In this document: piece by piece, positions 15,949-24,965 of the stretch
Numbering within the stretch: position 1 is the stretch's first letter
How the letters are laid out: every line of letters starts with the position of its first letter
Assembly: GCF_016595245.1 (NCBI RefSeq)
Contig: NZ_JAENHM010000073.1
Coordinates: 1 to 64,000 of the forward strand
DNA length: 64,000 nucleotides
Origin: Azospirillum endophyticum
GTDB lineage: Bacteria; Pseudomonadota; Alphaproteobacteria; Azospirillales; Azospirillaceae
Direction of reading: 5' to 3'
Position numbers and translations under genes: made by a program
The notes under the pieces: model-generated
The model's database searches: none
Told to the model about the DNA's origin: nothing
What the model saw: the letters and a program-made list of their open reading frames with translations, nothing else

Positions 15949-17121
15949 ATGGAAAGCGCCGTGACCGAACCGTCCTTCACCTTGGGCCTGGAAGAGGAAT
16001 ACCTGCTGATCGACCGCGGCACGCGCGACATCGTGCCCAGCCCGCCGGACGAGATGCTGGAAGCCTGCCAGGAGCAGGCGCCCGGCCGTATCCAGCCGGA
16101 ATTCCTGCGCTGCCAGATCGAGGTTGGGACGCCCGTCTGCAAGACGCTGGACGAGGCGCGGGCCGAGCTTGCCGCCCTGCGGGCCACCGTGGCGGGGGTG
16201 GCCGACCGCTACGGGCTGGCGCCGATCGCCGCTTCCACCCATCCCTTCGCGGCGTGGGAGCCGCAGAAGCACACCAACCGCGACCGCTACAACATGCTGG
16301 CCCGCGACCTGGGCGCCCCGGCGCGCCGGCTGATGATCTGCGGCATGCATGTCCATGTCGGGATCGAGGATGACGATCTGCGCATCGACCTGATGAACCA
16401 GGTCCGTTATTTCCTGCCGCATCTGCTGGCGCTGTCGACCTCCTCGCCCTTCTGGCGCGGGCGCGACATGGAGCGCCGGTCCTACCGGCTTAGCGTGTGG
16501 CACGAGCTGCCGCGCACCGGCATGCCTGCCGGTTTCCAGAGCTTCGGCGAATACCAGAGCCATGTCGCGGTGCTGGTGAACGCCGGGGTGATCGAGGACG
16601 CCAGCAAGCTGTGGTGGGACATCCGCCCGTCCTCGCGCTTCCCGACGCTGGAGATGCGCATCACCGACATCTGCACCCGGCTGGACGATGCGGTGACGGT
16701 GGCCGCGCTCTATCGCTGCCTGCTGCGCATGCTGTGGCGGCTGAAGCTGCGCAATGTCACCTGGCGGCCCTACAAGAACTTGCTGATCGAGGAGAACCGC
16801 TGGCGGGCCCAGCGCTACGGCCTCGACAGCGGGCTGGTCGATTTCGGCCAGGGCCGCATCGTGCCCTATGCCGACCTGCTGGACGAGATCATCGACCTGA
16901 CCCGCGAGGATGCCCTGCATTTCGGCTGTACCGCCGAGGTCGGACGGGCGCGCGAGATCGTCGAGCGTGGCACCAGCGCTCATCGGCAGATCGAAATCTT
17001 CCAACAGGCGCTTGCCGGCGGAGCCGGCGAGGACGAGGCGCTTCGCCGGGTGGTGGACTGGTTGGCGGAAGAGACGATGGTCGGGGTGCGCGACGAGCCG
17101 GCGGCGGTCGAAGGTCCTTGA
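15949..17121 (+). CDS. YbdK-type carboxylate-amine ligase (GCS2 family)
   Basis: 390 residues, the usual YbdK length. The glutamate-cysteine ligase type 2 fold is shown by FTLGLEEEYLLIDRGTRDIV at the start, the conserved EFLRCQIEVGTPVC, ICGMHVHVGIED and SSRFPTLEMRITDICTRLDD. E. coli YbdK has weak glutamate-cysteine ligase activity in vitro; its natural role is unknown. It directly follows an N-formylglutamate amidohydrolase gene, a pairing that suggests joint work on a glutamyl compound. Confidence 0.9.
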   Translation: MESAVTEPSFTLGLEEEYLLIDRGTRDIVPSPPDEMLEACQEQAPGRIQPEFLRCQIEVGTPVCKTLDEARAELAALRATVAGVADRYGLAPIAASTHPFAAWEPQKHTNRDRYNMLARDLGAPARRLMICGMHVHVGIEDDDLRIDLMNQVRYFLPHLLALSTSSPFWRGRDMERRSYRLSVWHELPRTGMPAGFQSFGEYQSHVAVLVNAGVIEDASKLWWDIRPSSRFPTLEMRITDICTRLDDAVTVAALYRCLLRMLWRLKLRNVTWRPYKNLLIEENRWRAQRYGLDSGLVDFGQGRIVPYADLLDEIIDLTREDALHFGCTAEVGRAREIVERGTSAHRQIEIFQQALAGGAGEDEALRRVVDWLAEETMVGVRDEPAAVEGP

Positions 17122-17139
17122 CCCCGCCGGCCGCCACCG

Positions 17140-18249
17140 TCAACGGAATGGCGCCTCGAAGAGATGGGCCTCGCCCTGGACGAGGATTCGCACCCGGCTG
17201 CCCGGCCGCGGCAGGTCGAGGCCGGAGTGGCGCAGAAGCAGCGGACCGGGTTGGCCCGGCGCGTCTCCCAGCGAGACGGCGACCTTGCACACCGCTCCGC
17301 CGAACTCGACGTCGGTGACGCGCCCCCAGCCTTCGGGACCGCCGCCCTGGCCGCGGGGCGGAAGGTCGGCGTCCTCCACCACCAGTCGGAGCTGTTCCGG
17401 GCGCAGCATGATCTCGGCCGCGCCCTGCCGGGCGCCGGAGGCGACCGCCAGCCGGCCGAGGCTGCAGGTCGCCCAGCCGTTCTCGACCTCCGCCGACAGG
17501 ATGACGGCATCGCCCAGGAAGGTGGCCGTCTCGCGGTCCCGCGGCCGGCGATACAGCTCCTGGGGTGGGCCGACCTGGGCGAGGCGGCCTTCGCGCATCA
17601 CCGCCACCTGATCGGCGAAGGACAGCGCCTCGCCCTGGTCATGCGTGACGAGGATGGTGGCGATGCCGGCCTCGCGCAGCACGCGGGCGACGGTGCGGCG
17701 CATCGACTCGCGCAGGCCGGTGTCGAGCGCCGAGAAGGGCTCGTCCAGCAGCATCAGTGTCGGCTTGCGGGCGAGCGCGCGGGCGAGCGCCACGCGCTGC
17801 TGCTGGCCGCCCGACAGCTCGTGCGGCCGGCGCTCCAGCATCTGCCGATCGAGTTCGACCGCCTCCAGCAGATCCAGGATGCGGCTCCGGCGGTTCGCGT
17901 CATGGCGGTCGAGCCCGAAGCCGATGTTGTCGGCGATGCTGAGATGCGGAAACAGGGCGCCGTCCTGCGGCACATAGCCGATGCCGCGGCGGTGGGCCGG
18001 CACCACGCCGCCTCCCTCCCTGCCATTTCCCATGCCGCCGCTCTCCACCAGCGGGCGCCCATCAAGGATGATCCGGCCGTGGTCGGCGGTCTCGAAACCG
18101 GCGATGATGCGTAGAAGCGTGGTCTTTCCCGAACCGGAGCGGCCGACGATGGCGGTACGGCTGCCGGCGGACACCGACAGGTCGACGTCCTCCAGGGCCA
18201 CCGCGTTGCCGTATCGTTTTCCTAGTCCCTGAACCTGAAGGAAGCTCAT
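17140..18249 (-). CDS. fbpC: Ferric-iron type ABC transporter, ATP-binding protein
   Basis: 369 residues. The ATPase domain (1-235) has Walker A GRSGSGKTTLL, a Q-loop in GIGYVPQDGALFPHLSIADN, the signature LSGGQQQRVALARALA, Walker B LMLLDEPFSALD and the switch His in LVTHDQGEA. A TOBE-like regulatory domain fills 250-369. It resembles FbpC/PotA importer subunits. The ATG overlaps the stop of the permease gene (ATGA), so the two are coupled. The large frame stays open upstream inside the permease gene, but the true start is at 18249. An intact binding-protein gene for iron-type ligands lies upstream in the same operon. Confidence 0.92.
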   Translation of the reverse strand: MSFLQVQGLGKRYGNAVALEDVDLSVSAGSRTAIVGRSGSGKTTLLRIIAGFETADHGRIILDGRPLVESGGMGNGREGGGVVPAHRRGIGYVPQDGALFPHLSIADNIGFGLDRHDANRRSRILDLLEAVELDRQMLERRPHELSGGQQQRVALARALARKPTLMLLDEPFSALDTGLRESMRRTVARVLREAGIATILVTHDQGEALSFADQVAVMREGRLAQVGPPQELYRRPRDRETATFLGDAVILSAEVENGWATCSLGRLAVASGARQGAAEIMLRPEQLRLVVEDADLPPRGQGGGPEGWGRVTDVEFGGAVCKVAVSLGDAPGQPGPLLLRHSGLDLPRPGSRVRILVQGEAHLFEAPFR

Positions 18250-19892
18250 CGTCCGGCGGCCCGCTTGGATTGGATGTGGAGGAGGACGGTCATCGGCAGC
18301 GAGGCCGCCACCATCATCAGGGCGTAGGGCGCCGCGCCCGCATAGTCGATCTCGCTGGTCAGCGCCCAGAATTCGGTGGCCAGCGTGCGCGTGCCGCTGG
18401 GGGCCAGCATCAGGGTCGCCGTCAGCTCGTTGGTGATGCCGAGGGCGACCATCGCCATGCTGGCGGCCGCACCGGGCGCGGCCAGCCGGAAGGTGATCTG
18501 GCGCGCCGCCTGCAATGGCGTCCGGCCGAGCGCCATCGCCGCCCGCTCCAACTCGACCGGCGCCTGGGCGATGCTGGCCCGCAGCCCCACCAGCGCCCGC
18601 GGCAGGAACAGCAGCATGTAGGCCAGCAGCACGGTGCCGACCGTCTGGTAGAGCGGCAGGGCGACCCGCACGGTGATCGTCACCAGCGCCAGGGCGACGA
18701 CCACGCCCGGCAGCGAGCCGACATAGTAATGGCAGGCTTCCAGCACCCGCTGGAGCCGGCCGGGCGCGCGCACGGAAAGCCAGGCCATCGGCGCGGCGGC
18801 GAGGGTGGTCAGCAGCGCGCCGGACAGCGCCAGCGCCACGGTCTGAAGGACGGCGCCGCCGATCTCGTCGGCCTGCCACACCCGGGCGCCGCCGATGGCG
18901 ATCCAGCGGCCGAGCGTCAGCAGCGGCACACCCAGCGAAAGTGCCGCGAACAGCAAGGGAATCAGCAGGCAGGGCAGGGCGGCCCGGCCGAGGCGCACCG
19001 ACGGAGCCTGGCGCGCGGCGCCGCTGCCGACGCGAGCGTAGCGCTCCCGGCCGCGCAGAAGGACCTCGCCGCCCATCAGCCCCATGCAGAGCGCCACCAG
19101 CACACCGGCCAGCATGTTCGCCGCCGGACCGTTGTAGGCCGATTGGAACTGGTCGACGATCGCCGTCGTGAAGGTGTCGAACTGGATCATCACATAGAGG
19201 CCGTATTCGGCCAGCAGATGCAGGCCGATCAGCAGCGACCCGCCGCAGACGGCCAGCCGCAGCTGGGGCAGCACCACCGTCAGGAAGACCCGCCAGGGCC
19301 CACGGCCCAGCGAGGCGGCGACGTCCTCCATCGTCGGATCGAGCCGGCGCAGCTGTGCCGCCACCGGAAGGTAGAGGAACGGCGAATAGGCAAGGACCGA
19401 GACCAGCACCGCGGCAGCCAGCCCGTGCATGCCGGGGGCGACGGTCACCCAGGCATAGCTGTGGACGAAGGCGGGAACCGCCAGCGGCGCCACCGCCAGC
19501 CAAGCCCAGAACCGCCGGCCGGGCAGGTCGGAGCGTTCGGTCAGCCAAGCCAGCGCCACCGCCACCACGACCGACAGCGGCAGGGTCAGCGAAACCAGCA
19601 GCAGCGTGTTCACCAGCAGCTCGCCGACCTTGCGGCGGAAGACCAGCTCGACGACCGTGTCCCATCCGGTCTGGATGGTGATCCAGACGACGAAGGCGAG
19701 CGGCATCAGGGCAAGCGCCGCAACCAGCGCCGTCACGGCAAGGACGGGCAGCGGCGCGCGAGCGCTTCCCGGCACGGTGGCGAAGGGCGCCGCCACGCGC
19801 AAGGCGGATCGGCCGTGGTCAGGTGGAGAGTGCGGGCAGGGCGGATGAAGAGCGATGACGATGAACTCCGGGTCCGTTCCCTTGGGCTCCAC
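18246..19892 (-). CDS. fbpB: Ferric-iron type ABC transporter, fused double-domain permease
   Basis: 548 residues with about twelve transmembrane helices. Two permease domains are joined in one chain, as in FbpB/SfuB. Each half carries an EAA-like loop: MEDVAASLGRGPWRVFLTVV near residue 190 and ELERAAMALGRTPLQAARQI near residue 455. It lies between the binding-protein gene and the ATPase gene and overlaps the latter by four bases. The first 40 residues are poorly conserved, so the true start may be an internal codon. Confidence 0.9.
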   Translation of the reverse strand: MEPKGTDPEFIVIALHPPCPHSPPDHGRSALRVAAPFATVPGSARAPLPVLAVTALVAALALMPLAFVVWITIQTGWDTVVELVFRRKVGELLVNTLLLVSLTLPLSVVVAVALAWLTERSDLPGRRFWAWLAVAPLAVPAFVHSYAWVTVAPGMHGLAAAVLVSVLAYSPFLYLPVAAQLRRLDPTMEDVAASLGRGPWRVFLTVVLPQLRLAVCGGSLLIGLHLLAEYGLYVMIQFDTFTTAIVDQFQSAYNGPAANMLAGVLVALCMGLMGGEVLLRGRERYARVGSGAARQAPSVRLGRAALPCLLIPLLFAALSLGVPLLTLGRWIAIGGARVWQADEIGGAVLQTVALALSGALLTTLAAAPMAWLSVRAPGRLQRVLEACHYYVGSLPGVVVALALVTITVRVALPLYQTVGTVLLAYMLLFLPRALVGLRASIAQAPVELERAAMALGRTPLQAARQITFRLAAPGAAASMAMVALGITNELTATLMLAPSGTRTLATEFWALTSEIDYAGAAPYALMMVAASLPMTVLLHIQSKRAAGR

Positions 19893-19956
19893 CCACTTGG
19901 GCGGAATCGGACCGACGTCGCCCGCGGCCCGATGCCGCAGGCGACGGCAGAAGGGA

Positions 19957-21000
19957 TTACAGCAGGCCGGCCGCCGTCATCAAGTCGGTGACGGCCTTAT
20001 TGTTGAGCGCCTCCGGCTTGACCTTCGGCGCCTGGAGCTTGTCGAGCGGTTCCAGCTTGGCATTGGAAGCGATGCCGCCGGCGACGGCGTATTCATAGGA
20101 ATCGCCGTCGCGCAGGACTTCCTGCCCGCCCTTGCCGGTCAGGAACTTCACGAAAGCCTCGGCCTCGCGCTTGTTCTTGCTCGATGCCAGGACGCCGGCG
20201 CCGGAGATGCTGACGAAGGCGCCCGGATCGCCGTTGCGGAAATAATGCAGGGCGACGTTCTTGCTGTTCTCGCCGCCGGTCCGGGCCTGATCGCCGATGT
20301 AATAATAATGGTAGATCACGGCGCCCTCGACCTCGCCGGCATTCACCGCCTTCATGGCGACGCTGTTGCCGCGGTAGGGCTTGGCGTTCTCCTTCATCGC
20401 CTTCAGCCAAGAGGCGGTGGCGGCCTCGCCCTTGAGCTGGAGGAGAGCCCCGACGATCGCCTGGAAATCGGCCCCGGCGGGCGAGGCGGCCCAGCGGCCC
20501 TTCCAGCTCGGATCGGCCAGATCGAGCAGCGACTTCGGCAGCTTGTCCTGGGTCAGCTTGCCGGTGTTGTAGGCGAAGACGGTCGAACGGGCGGCGATGC
20601 CGACCCAATGGCCGTTGGCCGGGCGGAAGCTTTCGGGCACCGGAGCCAGCGTCTCGGCGCCGAGCGGCGCGAACAGCCCGGCACTGTCCACCAGCGCCAT
20701 CGCCGGCGAATTTTCGGTCAGGAACACGTCGGCGGGGGAGGCGGCTCCCTCCTGCACGATCTGGTTGCCCAGCTCCATGTCGCTGCCGTTGCGCACGGTC
20801 ACCTTGATGCCGGTCTCGCGGGTGAAACGCTCCACCCATTCCTTGGTCAGGCTGGCGTGCTGGGCGTTGTAGACCGTGATGCCATCGGCGCCCGGCGCGG
20901 TCTGGGCCAGTGCCGGGCCGGTCAGAGCCGCGGCCGGCAAAGCGGCCAGCGCGGTGGCGAGGGCGAGCGAACGGACGAACTGGAATCGGGTGATGGTCAT
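19957..21000 (-). CDS. fbpA: Ferric-iron type periplasmic binding protein
   Basis: 347 residues. A signal peptide (about 1-33, FVRSLALATALAALPAAALT then ALAQ) directs it to the periplasm. The mature part begins with ITVYNAQHASLTKEWVERF and has DVFLTENSPAMALVDSAG, YNTGKL and IYHYYYIGDQ, the adjacent tyrosines that coordinate ferric iron in FbpA/FutA proteins. This makes ferric iron, rather than thiamine or polyamine, the likely ligand. ATG 21000 is followed directly by the signal peptide; the frame upstream is non-coding. A direct-repeat element lies 70-85 bases upstream. Confidence 0.92.
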   Translation of the reverse strand: MTITRFQFVRSLALATALAALPAAALTGPALAQTAPGADGITVYNAQHASLTKEWVERFTRETGIKVTVRNGSDMELGNQIVQEGAASPADVFLTENSPAMALVDSAGLFAPLGAETLAPVPESFRPANGHWVGIAARSTVFAYNTGKLTQDKLPKSLLDLADPSWKGRWAASPAGADFQAIVGALLQLKGEAATASWLKAMKENAKPYRGNSVAMKAVNAGEVEGAVIYHYYYIGDQARTGGENSKNVALHYFRNGDPGAFVSISGAGVLASSKNKREAEAFVKFLTGKGGQEVLRDGDSYEYAVAGGIASNAKLEPLDKLQAPKVKPEALNNKAVTDLMTAAGLL

Positions 21001-21066
21001 TCCAACCTCTTCTGCAAACGGCACCGCCTGTCGGGCGGCACCGATCCGCCTTTTATTCTCTTCGGA

Positions 21067-21084
21067 AACTTGTTGCAACTTGTT
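21067..21084 (-). promoter_or_regulatory. Direct repeat upstream of the iron transporter operon
   Basis: AACTTGTT occurs twice, at 21067-21074 and 21077-21084, separated by GC; the join also makes the palindrome GTTGCAAC (21072-21079). On the minus strand it is followed upstream by GAATGAGAAC-like sequence, which loosely resembles Fur-type half-sites. It is a candidate operator for iron control of fbpABC; the regulator is not identified. Confidence 0.35.
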
Positions 21085-21224
21085 CTCATTCGCGGATTTT
21101 CTCCTGCCATTCTTCCTCCCTACCGCCTTGACGTTCACGTCAGGTCTCCATACGCTTCCGCACCGTCGATGCCGCTGGAATGCGGGTTGAACAGGGCTGG
21201 CAAACAAGACGCCGAAAAGCGCGG

Positions 21225-21257
21225 GAGGGCCGCTCGACCATAGGCGGCCCTCTTTTA
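21225..21257 (+). terminator. Intrinsic terminator in the metY leader
   Basis: GAGGGCCGC (21225-21233) pairs perfectly with GCGGCCCTC (21244-21252), followed by TTTTAAAA. It stands 37 bases before the metY start, the position of a riboswitch or attenuator expression platform. The transcript it would stop must begin within 21001-21224. No known SAM riboswitch core is recognisable upstream. Confidence 0.7.
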
Positions 21258-21293
21258 AAAATTTCGGCATCAATCCGAAGGGGAGGGGGGAGC

Positions 21294-22619
21294 ATGGCCG
21301 GCGCCAAGTTCCTGAAGTTCGATACGCAGAGCCTGCATGCGGGGCAGAAGCCCGATCCGGCGACCGGGGCGCGGGCGGTTCCGATCCACCTGACCTCCTC
21401 CTACGTCTTCAGCGACGTCGATCAGGCGGCCGCGCTGTTCAACCTGGAACGGCCGGGGCACATCTATTCGCGCATCTCCAACCCCACCGTCGCGGTGCTG
21501 GAGGAGCGGCTGGCGACGCTGGAAGGCGGGGTGGGTGCCGTCTGCACCGCCAGCGGCCAGGCGGCGCTGTCGCTGGCGATCATGACGCTGATGGGGGCGG
21601 GCGGGCACATCGTCGCCTCCTCCTCGATCTATGGCGGCAGCCGCAACCTGCTGGCCTACACGCTGCCGCGCTTCGGCATCACCACCAGCTTCGTTCATCC
21701 GCGCGACCTCGACGGCATCCGCGCGGCGATCCGCCCCGAAACCCGGCTGGTCTTCGGCGAGGTGCTGGGCAATCCGGGGTTGGAGGTGCTGGACGTGCCG
21801 AAGGTCGCGGCCATCGCGCATGAGGCCGGCATCCCGCTGCTGATCGATTCGACCTTCACCACCCCCTATCTCTGCCGGCCGTTCGAGCATGGCGCCGACC
21901 TGGTCATGCATTCCTGCACCAAGTGGCTGGGCGGGCACGGCACCGCCATCGGCGGGGTGGTGATCGACGGCGGCAGTTTCGACTGGGAGGCGTCCGGCCG
22001 GTTCCCGACCCTGACGGAGCCCTATGCCGGCTATCACGGCATCGATTTCGCCGAGGAATACGGCCCCGCCGCCTTCATCGCCCGCGCCCGTGCCGAGGGA
22101 CTGCGCGATTTCGGCGCCTGCATGAGCCCGATGAACGCCTTCCAGATCCTGCAGGGGGTGGAAACGCTGCCGCTGCGGATGAAGTGCCATATCCACAACG
22201 CCCGCAAGGTCGTCGGTTTCCTGGAAGGAGAGCTGTGTGCCGGGAAGGGGGCGGTCGCCTGGGTCTCCTATCCGGAGCTGGTGGACCATCCCGACCATGC
22301 GCTGGCCGCCCGGCTGCTGCCGCATGGCGCCGGCTCGATCATCTCCTTCGGCATCCGCGGCAGCGGGCAGGGCGGCAGCCGCGAGGCCGGGCGCCGCTTC
22401 ATCGAGTCGTTGAGCCTGTTCTCGCATCTCGCCAATGTCGGCGACGCCAAGTCGCTGGTGATCCACCCCGCCAGCACCACCCATGCCCAGCTGGACGCCG
22501 AGGCGCTCGCCGCCGCCGGGGTGGGGGAGGACATGATCCGCCTGTCCATCGGGCTGGAGGATTGCGAAGACCTGATCGACGACCTGAAGCAGGCGCTGCG
22601 CGCCGCCACCAAGGGCTGA
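21294..22619 (+). CDS. metY: O-acetylhomoserine sulfhydrylase (Cys/Met PLP enzyme)
   Basis: 441 residues, a PLP enzyme of the cystathionine-gamma-synthase superfamily. It probably makes homocysteine from O-acetylhomoserine and sulfide. Seen: IHLTSSYVFSDVDQAAALFN, YSRISNPTVAVLEERLATLE, the IDSTFTTPYLCRPFEHGADL stretch and the PLP lysine K210 in SCTKWLGGHGT. The two-insert length (over 420 residues) fits MetY better than MetB/MetZ. ATG 21294 has GGGGGGAG close upstream. The 293-base divergent region holds an intrinsic terminator, so expression may be attenuated. The hydrolase gene follows after 10 bases. Confidence 0.92.
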   Translation: MAGAKFLKFDTQSLHAGQKPDPATGARAVPIHLTSSYVFSDVDQAAALFNLERPGHIYSRISNPTVAVLEERLATLEGGVGAVCTASGQAALSLAIMTLMGAGGHIVASSSIYGGSRNLLAYTLPRFGITTSFVHPRDLDGIRAAIRPETRLVFGEVLGNPGLEVLDVPKVAAIAHEAGIPLLIDSTFTTPYLCRPFEHGADLVMHSCTKWLGGHGTAIGGVVIDGGSFDWEASGRFPTLTEPYAGYHGIDFAEEYGPAAFIARARAEGLRDFGACMSPMNAFQILQGVETLPLRMKCHIHNARKVVGFLEGELCAGKGAVAWVSYPELVDHPDHALAARLLPHGAGSIISFGIRGSGQGGSREAGRRFIESLSLFSHLANVGDAKSLVIHPASTTHAQLDAEALAAAGVGEDMIRLSIGLEDCEDLIDDLKQALRAATKG

Positions 22620-22629
22620 GGGCCGCGCC

Positions 22630-23445
22630 ATGCAGCTGACCGTCAACGGAACCCCCGTCTTCGTCCACACCGGCGGCCGGGAGATCGACCCCGCGCGCCC
22701 CGCGATCGTTCTGATCCACGGCGCCGGCATGGACCACAGCGTGTGGAGCCTGCAAAGCCGCTATCTCGCCCATCATGGCCGCTCGGTGCTGGCGGTCGAC
22801 CTGCCGGGCCATGGCCGCTCCGGCGGCGAAGCGCTGGGCAGCATCGCCGCCATCGCCGACTGGGTGATCGCCCTGCTGGACGCCGCCGGGCTGGAGCGGG
22901 CGGCGCTGGTCGGCCATTCGATGGGCGCGCTGGTGGCGCTGGACGCCGCCGCCCGCCATGGCGGGCGCATCGGGGCGATCGCCCTGCTGGGCGTGGCGGA
23001 GCGGATGCCGGTCCATCCCGACCTGCTGGCCGCCGCCCATGCCGGCGAACCGTCGGCCATCGAGATGGTGGTCGGCTGGGGCTTCGGCCCGCGTGGCCAT
23101 GGCGGCGCCCAGGGTGGCGGCTGCCCGACGCCGGGGCTTGCGCTGATCCCCGGCGGACGCCGGCTGATGGCGTCGGTGCGGCCGGGCGTGCTGGGCGTCG
23201 ACCTCGCCGCCTGCAACGACTATGCGCAAGGGGCGGAGGCCGCCGCGGCGGTCTCCTGCCCGGCGCTGTTCCTGCTGGGGGCGCTCGACAAGATGACGCC
23301 GGCGAAGGCTGGGCGGTCGCTGGCGGCCTGCGTCAAGATTTCGCAGGTCGTCGTCCTGCCGCAAACCGGACATATGGTGATGACCGAAGCCCCCGACGCA
23401 GTGCTGGAAGCCTTGGAATCCTTCCTTTCCTTGCGTCGGGGATAG
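22630..23445 (+). CDS. Alpha/beta hydrolase
   Basis: 271 residues, single-domain alpha/beta-hydrolase fold. The oxyanion motif is IHGAGMDHS; the nucleophile S97 is in LVGHSMGAL; the acid is D220 in LGALDKMTP; the base is H248 in QTGHMVMTEAP. There is no signal peptide, so it is cytoplasmic. It is 10 bases after metY and probably in the same transcript, which suggests an acyl-ester or thioester substrate tied to methionine or homoserine metabolism. Substrate unknown. Confidence 0.85.
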   Translation: MQLTVNGTPVFVHTGGREIDPARPAIVLIHGAGMDHSVWSLQSRYLAHHGRSVLAVDLPGHGRSGGEALGSIAAIADWVIALLDAAGLERAALVGHSMGALVALDAAARHGGRIGAIALLGVAERMPVHPDLLAAAHAGEPSAIEMVVGWGFGPRGHGGAQGGGCPTPGLALIPGGRRLMASVRPGVLGVDLAACNDYAQGAEAAAAVSCPALFLLGALDKMTPAKAGRSLAACVKISQVVVLPQTGHMVMTEAPDAVLEALESFLSLRRG

Positions 23446-23577
23446 GGCTTTCCACGCCGTAGCCTTCGGCTGATGGTCGGGTTGTTCCTGACATGAGCCA
23501 TCGACCACCCCTGAATAGTCTGCCCGGCGGAATCGAAGCCATCCCGCCGATCGCGGCGGAGCCGGGGAGGGATCATT

Positions 23578-24881
23578 TTGCAGAATGGCGAGCATGGCGC
23601 CGCCGAGCGTGGGGGCGACGGAATTGGACCGGCGGCCCTTGCTTCCGGCAGGACAGGGGCCAGCCAAGCGCGCTGCCGCAACTTGGCGGATGCGGTGCCG
23701 GTCGGCGGACCGCGGGCCGAGGCCCTGCGGCTGTCGGAGGTACGCAACGAAGCGATTCTCGACAGCGTCGCCGACGCGATCCTGACGATCAACGAGGCGG
23801 GCGTGCTGCTCGGCTTCAACCGCGCGGCGGAGGCGATGTTCGGCGTTCCGTCCGAGGAACTGCTGTGGCGTCCGCTCGACCGCCTGATCCCGCTGGCCGA
23901 CCTGCGGGAGGAGGGCGGCGTCCGGCTGGAGTTCGCATCCGGCCAGACGACGGCGCTGGTGGCCCGCGACCGGGCGGCGGAGGCGGAGCGTGCCGACGGT
24001 ACCCGCTTTCCGGTGGAACTGTCGGTCAGCGTCAGCGAGGTCGCGGGGCGGCGGCTCTACACCGCCATCCTCCGTGACGTGTCCGGGCGCCGCCGGGTGG
24101 AGGCCGAACTGCTGGCCGCCAAGGAAGCCGCGGAAGCGGCCGACCGTGCCAGGTCGATCTTCGTCGCGACCATGAGCCATGAGCTGCGCACCCCCCTGAA
24201 TGCGGTGATCGGTTTCTCCCAACTGCTGGAGGCCCGCGCCGGGCAGGTCGGAGGAGAGGGGCAAACACAGGGGGACGAGCGGCTGCGCAGCTGTGTCGGC
24301 GCGATCCGTCAGGCCGGCGAACGGCTTCTGGCGATCATCGACGACATTCTCGACATGGCGCGCGTCGATACCGGCGGGCTGTCGCTGACCGATGGGGCGG
24401 TGGATCCGTCGGTCCTTGCGGAACGGGCCGTGGCGGACCTGCGGTTCCATTCCACCCGCCAGGGGGTGACGGTGGAAGTGGTGGCCTGCCGCCGGTCCGC
24501 GGCGACGAGCGGCGCCTGGGTCAGGCGCTGGGCAACCTGCTGTCCAACGCCATCAAGTTCAGTCCCCCAGGGTCTGCCGTGACCTTGGCGGCGGGGCTCG
24601 CCGCGGACGGCTGGCTCGAACTGTCGGTCCGCGACCACGGCGTCGGCATGCGGCCGGAGGACATCGCGACGGCCTTGTCTCCCTTCGCCCAACTCGATCA
24701 GGGTGTCACCCGCCGCCATGAGGGTGTCGGGCTCGGCCTGCCGCTGGCGGTCCGTCTGGTGGAGGCCCATGGCGGCACGCTCGTGCTGGACAGCGCGCCG
24801 GACCAGGGCTGCACCGCCACGATCCGCTTGCCGCCGTCGCGCATCATGACCATCGAAGAGCTTCTGGCGGTGATGTGCTGA
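23578..24881 (+). pseudogene. PAS sensor histidine kinase with a frameshift before the ATPase domain
   Basis: A sensor kinase split by one frameshift. It opens at TTG 23578, well placed after GGGGAGGG. A PAS domain follows (about 50-170: AILDSVADAILTINEAGVLL and FNRAAEAMFGVPSEEL). HisKA has the phosphorylated H201 in ATMSHELRTPLNAVIGFSQL. Near 24485 the frame changes: the first frame runs on to a nonsense tail ending at 24582. The other frame encodes DERRLGQALGNLLSNAIKF, VRDHGVGM and GVGLGLPLAVRLVEAHGG to 24881, a normal HATPase. One missing base around 24485-24489 restores a single protein. It may be a true pseudogene or a sequencing error. There is no transmembrane segment. Confidence 0.85.
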
Positions 24882-24965
24882 TCTGGCCTGCGCCGCCCGG
24901 ATGTGCCAGAAGCTGTCGCAGAGAGTCCGCCGGTGTGCGGACGGCTTCGGAAAGGCAGGTGTGTG

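Noticed and set aside
21100..21225. SAM-II riboswitch in the metY leader
   Set aside because: The conserved SAM-II core and pseudoknot pattern is not visible; only the terminator part is supported.
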